From Hyperoplus lanceolatus (taxonomy: Eukaryota > Chordata > Actinopteri > Uranoscopiformes > Ammodytidae), in assembly GCA_026929865.2 (NCBI GenBank), contig CM049400.1, forward strand, positions 11,952,001-12,016,000: a DNA stretch of 64,000 nt. The letters are read 5' to 3'. Shown piece after piece: positions 61,204 through 64,000 of the stretch (position 1 is its first letter; every line of letters begins with the position of its first letter). Both the position numbers and the translations under genes were made by a program. Under the pieces are notes generated by a model that saw only the letters and a program-made list of their open reading frames with translations, ran no database searches and was not told the DNA's origin.

Positions 61204-64000
61204 GTAATTCCATCAAGGAAAGCTGTATACAGTATATATAAGGAGTTTTACACATTACATTACATACAAGTTAAAGTTGGAATCAGTGATTCTGGAGAAC
61301 GCTTGTCGTCGATATCACTTTTTGTCAAAATCAGTGATTATCTCTTCGCGATCCGCTACCTGTCTGCAGAAAAACTGGTGTTAATACACAGCATAGGCTA
61401 TGAAACTGTAAATAAAAGGGTATGTAAACAAAGTGGCCCACCATAGCTAGAAACATGGCATTACTGTGCCTAGGCTGTGTAGTAACACTGGATTTTATTT
61501 TAGCACACACACAGTATGGAGAGGTAGTGGACTGTGAGGAGATTTTCACAAATTTTGACAAGAAGGGATTTTGACAAAAGTGGTCTCCATAATCGCAGAC
61601 TCCACCTTAAGTTTACCTAAAATCTCAGCTTGTGAAGATTGCTGTAAAATGTATTTTGTGGCTCTATAAGGAAGTTTTCCAACGTAACCCTGTATACAGT
61701 ATAACCCTGATGATGTCATCCAGGTCAAGTGAATGACGTGATCAAGTTGCCTATTGGGGAAAGCTGAGCTTGACACATACTACAAATTAAAAGTCAAAAT
61801 ATCTTGGCCTCTGCTGAATTTTGCCTTTAATTGACAATAGAGAAGCAGACAAGAACTGCAGGGAGAAGGAGGGATAGGAATGAGCTGTAAAGGTCACTGC
61901 CTCAATTTGAACAAGAAACGTCCTACGCTCAATCTACGTGGTACCCATCTTAGCTCCTGGGCTCCCATGAATGCCTGATGGATATTGTTTCTCTTGCAAT
62001 TCCCCTAACTTAACGTACAAATCACTGGAGTAACCCTCTCTTATTTAGCCTTTTTTTATTTGTATCATTACGTTTCAAGTCCGAGTTCAGACCACAATAG
62101 AGTGCACTAAAAGAGTCCGCTTAGAATATCACAACAAGGGTTCACAGTTAAGCATATGATTATTTTCTTGCTTATGTTTTATTTTCTCAAAAAATAACTT
62201 AGCAAAGTGATAGCTGTGGCCACTTCTTTTTCCCCACTTGCTTTTGGTGTACATGAAACACCAACACGGATAACACTGTCATCCACCAGGACTTGTGTCT
62301 TCCCTTTAAAGATAATGGCATCATGTTGAATTGTAGGGATAATTAGTACCCTCTATTTTTTATCCGTCACATCCCCACCCCTTGCCTACGGGGGCACAAG
62401 ATGTTAATGCATGCCATCTGGTGTTTTTAATGATTTGATATATACCACCCAGTGATTTTTATGATTTGATCTACCACCTGGTATTTTTATTGATAGTCTT
62501 CTGTTCCACCTGGTGATTTGGATGATTTGGCTCTCTGGGTAAATGCCTCTCTTGTCATGGCATCCTGCTTGCATGTTATCATGAGGCTCACTTACTGCAG
62601 CATTGGTAAGGGCAGAAAAAAAAGGAACGCAAACTTTTGTTCCGTTTTTCCTCTATAAGCTTATGTCTATGGCTATTCTCTGTTGGCGCGCTGCTGTTAT
62701 GTACGTCTAAGTCTGACGCGCTCCACTGGGATTTGATCCAGCATCCTCTTAAATGTTGGCCGTATAGCGGAGATAAATGGATCAGGTCTAATCTCATTAG
62801 ATGCTTTTGTTTCCATATTGTACACTCATACTGGTATCTGCATATTTACATGTAAATTCTCGCAGTTTATGGCCAAATCCCTTCTCCGGTTTCTCTTTAA
62901 GACACATATTCAAGCTCTATTGTTTTTTACTTTCCCTCTTCTCCCCCTATCGCCGAGACCATACGGTGTCACTTCCAGAAACATTTACGATAGCTTGGCT
63001 AGCTCAGAGGATTTGAGTGCACACAGTTCTGGGATGGCACATTCAGTATCAGACTCTAATTTCAGTCAATATTAAGCATGGAAACTAATTCATTGTAAAG
63101 GTCAGGCGTCATTGCTTTAGTCAATGATGGATCAGGCAGCCTCTCTCTCCCCCCCCCTCTTCTCCTCCTCTCCTCTCTCTCTGTTCTTAGTCTTGTGTAA
63201 TGGTAGACTCACTCTGGGGGCTTAGCACCGCATTGTTTAGCTCTGACAATATATCCCAGAGACCTCTGCAGCTGCTCCCTGCGCTCACAATGACAGATTA
63301 ATTAACACAATCACACACTGCTGGCCCTGGCTCAACACACAGGTCTGCTGCGGGACAGATAGGTAAATCCTACACATATGGAGAACACGCACCACTTGAT
63401 GAGGGTTTAATAACAGGGATAAGTTTTTTCGGAGGTGGGGGGTTGTAACTGATCAAGTCTGTCTGTCTCGATGGGTGGACACGGCGGAAGAAGAGAGAGG
63501 GGGGAGAGAGAGAGAGAGAGAGAGGGAGAGTGTTTTCTAATTCAGGAGAGCGGAAGATGCCGGGGAAGAATTACCACTGCCAGATGTTCAGCTTGAGGAA
63601 CATTGATTAGTCCAGAATTACTGGCTGCATTATTCATAGTCAGCCTATGGTGGTCATGAAGTTATTGATGTTCTCAATATGGATAGCAAATATAGTACAG
63701 TCGCGGCTGTCAGAGACAGCTTCTTTGCCTGATACATCCAGATACAGTGCTGGATTTAGATTGGTAACTATACAAAAAAACGGCGTCTTAAAATTAGAAA
63801 TCGCTCTTTGATTTCAAGAGAAGGGTTCTGTGTGTTACGAATTACTCCTCTCAATATCTCATCAGGACAGATTTGAACATGCACTTTGACTGGAATGGCA
63901 ATCTGAGATTAAGAATAACGACTCTTCTTTAAAAATGATAAACTAATGAAGGGTGCATGCTTCGGGGCCCCTGACCTACATTGGACAAGTAAGATCCCGG
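61204..64000 (+). other. znf536 intron 2 (partial)
   Basis: From the probable donor to the window edge no further zinc finger exon is seen. It holds a TTAA-flanked MITE (61275-61607), a (GA)n tract (about 63494-63526), a CT-rich patch (63140-63181) and several smooth AT-rich blocks near 62990-63130, 63215-63360 and 63560-63680 that resemble conserved non-coding elements, with TAATTA/ATTAAT sites. Confidence 0.6.
61275..61607. mobile_element. TTAA-flanked MITE (Kolobok-like), 333 bp
   Basis: TTAA occurs at 61271-61274 and 61608-61611. The inverted ends are similar over about 33 bp: AGTTGGAATCAGTGATTCTG on the left against GGTGGAGTCTGCGATTATGG inward from the right, both followed by a GGAGA and CTT(T)TGTC series. 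Non-coding. It begins 71 bp after the probable znf536 donor. Confidence 0.75.

Overview
The window looks like a ray-finned (teleost) fish nuclear chromosome, probably a perch-like fish. The signs are spliced vertebrate genes with long introns, very long (CA/TG)n arrays, tRNA-derived SINEs, and many short non-autonomous hAT-like and TTAA-flanked DNA transposons. Six host genes are supported: five with coding exons matching known vertebrate proteins plus the first coding exon of a sixth. No virus-derived element, CRISPR array or bacterial-type operon was seen.

Layout. 1-22519 is the start of a very long first intron of srgap1 (minus strand); its only visible coding exon is 22520-22583, in a GC/CpG-richer promoter zone reaching about 23.3 kb. 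rxylt1 (tmem5) follows on the minus strand in six exons (24641-27857). Its start faces the start of uqcrfs1 (plus, two exons, 28276-29787) across 418 bp, a likely shared promoter. c19orf12 (minus, two coding exons, 31503-32807) converges on uqcrfs1. uri1 (plus, eleven exons, 35645-45919) comes next, and then the 5' end of znf536 (plus): a probable non-coding first exon ending at 50440, an 8.9-kb intron, and a large coding exon at 59595-61203 with six C2H2 zinc fingers. The rest of znf536 lies beyond the window.

The genes do not form one pathway. rxylt1 builds the dystroglycan glycan in the Golgi, uqcrfs1 is the Rieske subunit of respiratory complex III, c19orf12 is a mitochondrial/ER membrane protein, uri1 is a prefoldin-like chaperone scaffold, srgap1 is a Slit-Robo Rho-GAP and znf536 is a neural repressor. 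Their linkage is the informative part: SRGAP1-RXYLT1 belong together on human 12q14, while UQCRFS1-C19orf12-URI1-ZNF536 belong together on human 19q12. The junction of the two blocks falls in the rxylt1/uqcrfs1 head-to-head promoter.

Most interesting signals: (1) a diverged local duplication of a conserved-looking non-coding element in the znf536 intron (about 57.62-57.86 and 58.34-58.59 kb); (2) a Rieske protein with an unusually short presequence; (3) a znf536 first coding exon lacking the N-terminal segment of the mammalian protein; (4) a snap-back inverted-repeat element in a uri1 intron with 82-bp arms; (5) a perfect 40-bp palindrome; (6) paired TG and CA arrays in one intron. Exon borders were read by eye from GT/AG sites, reading-frame continuity and remembered human proteins; no alignment was run.
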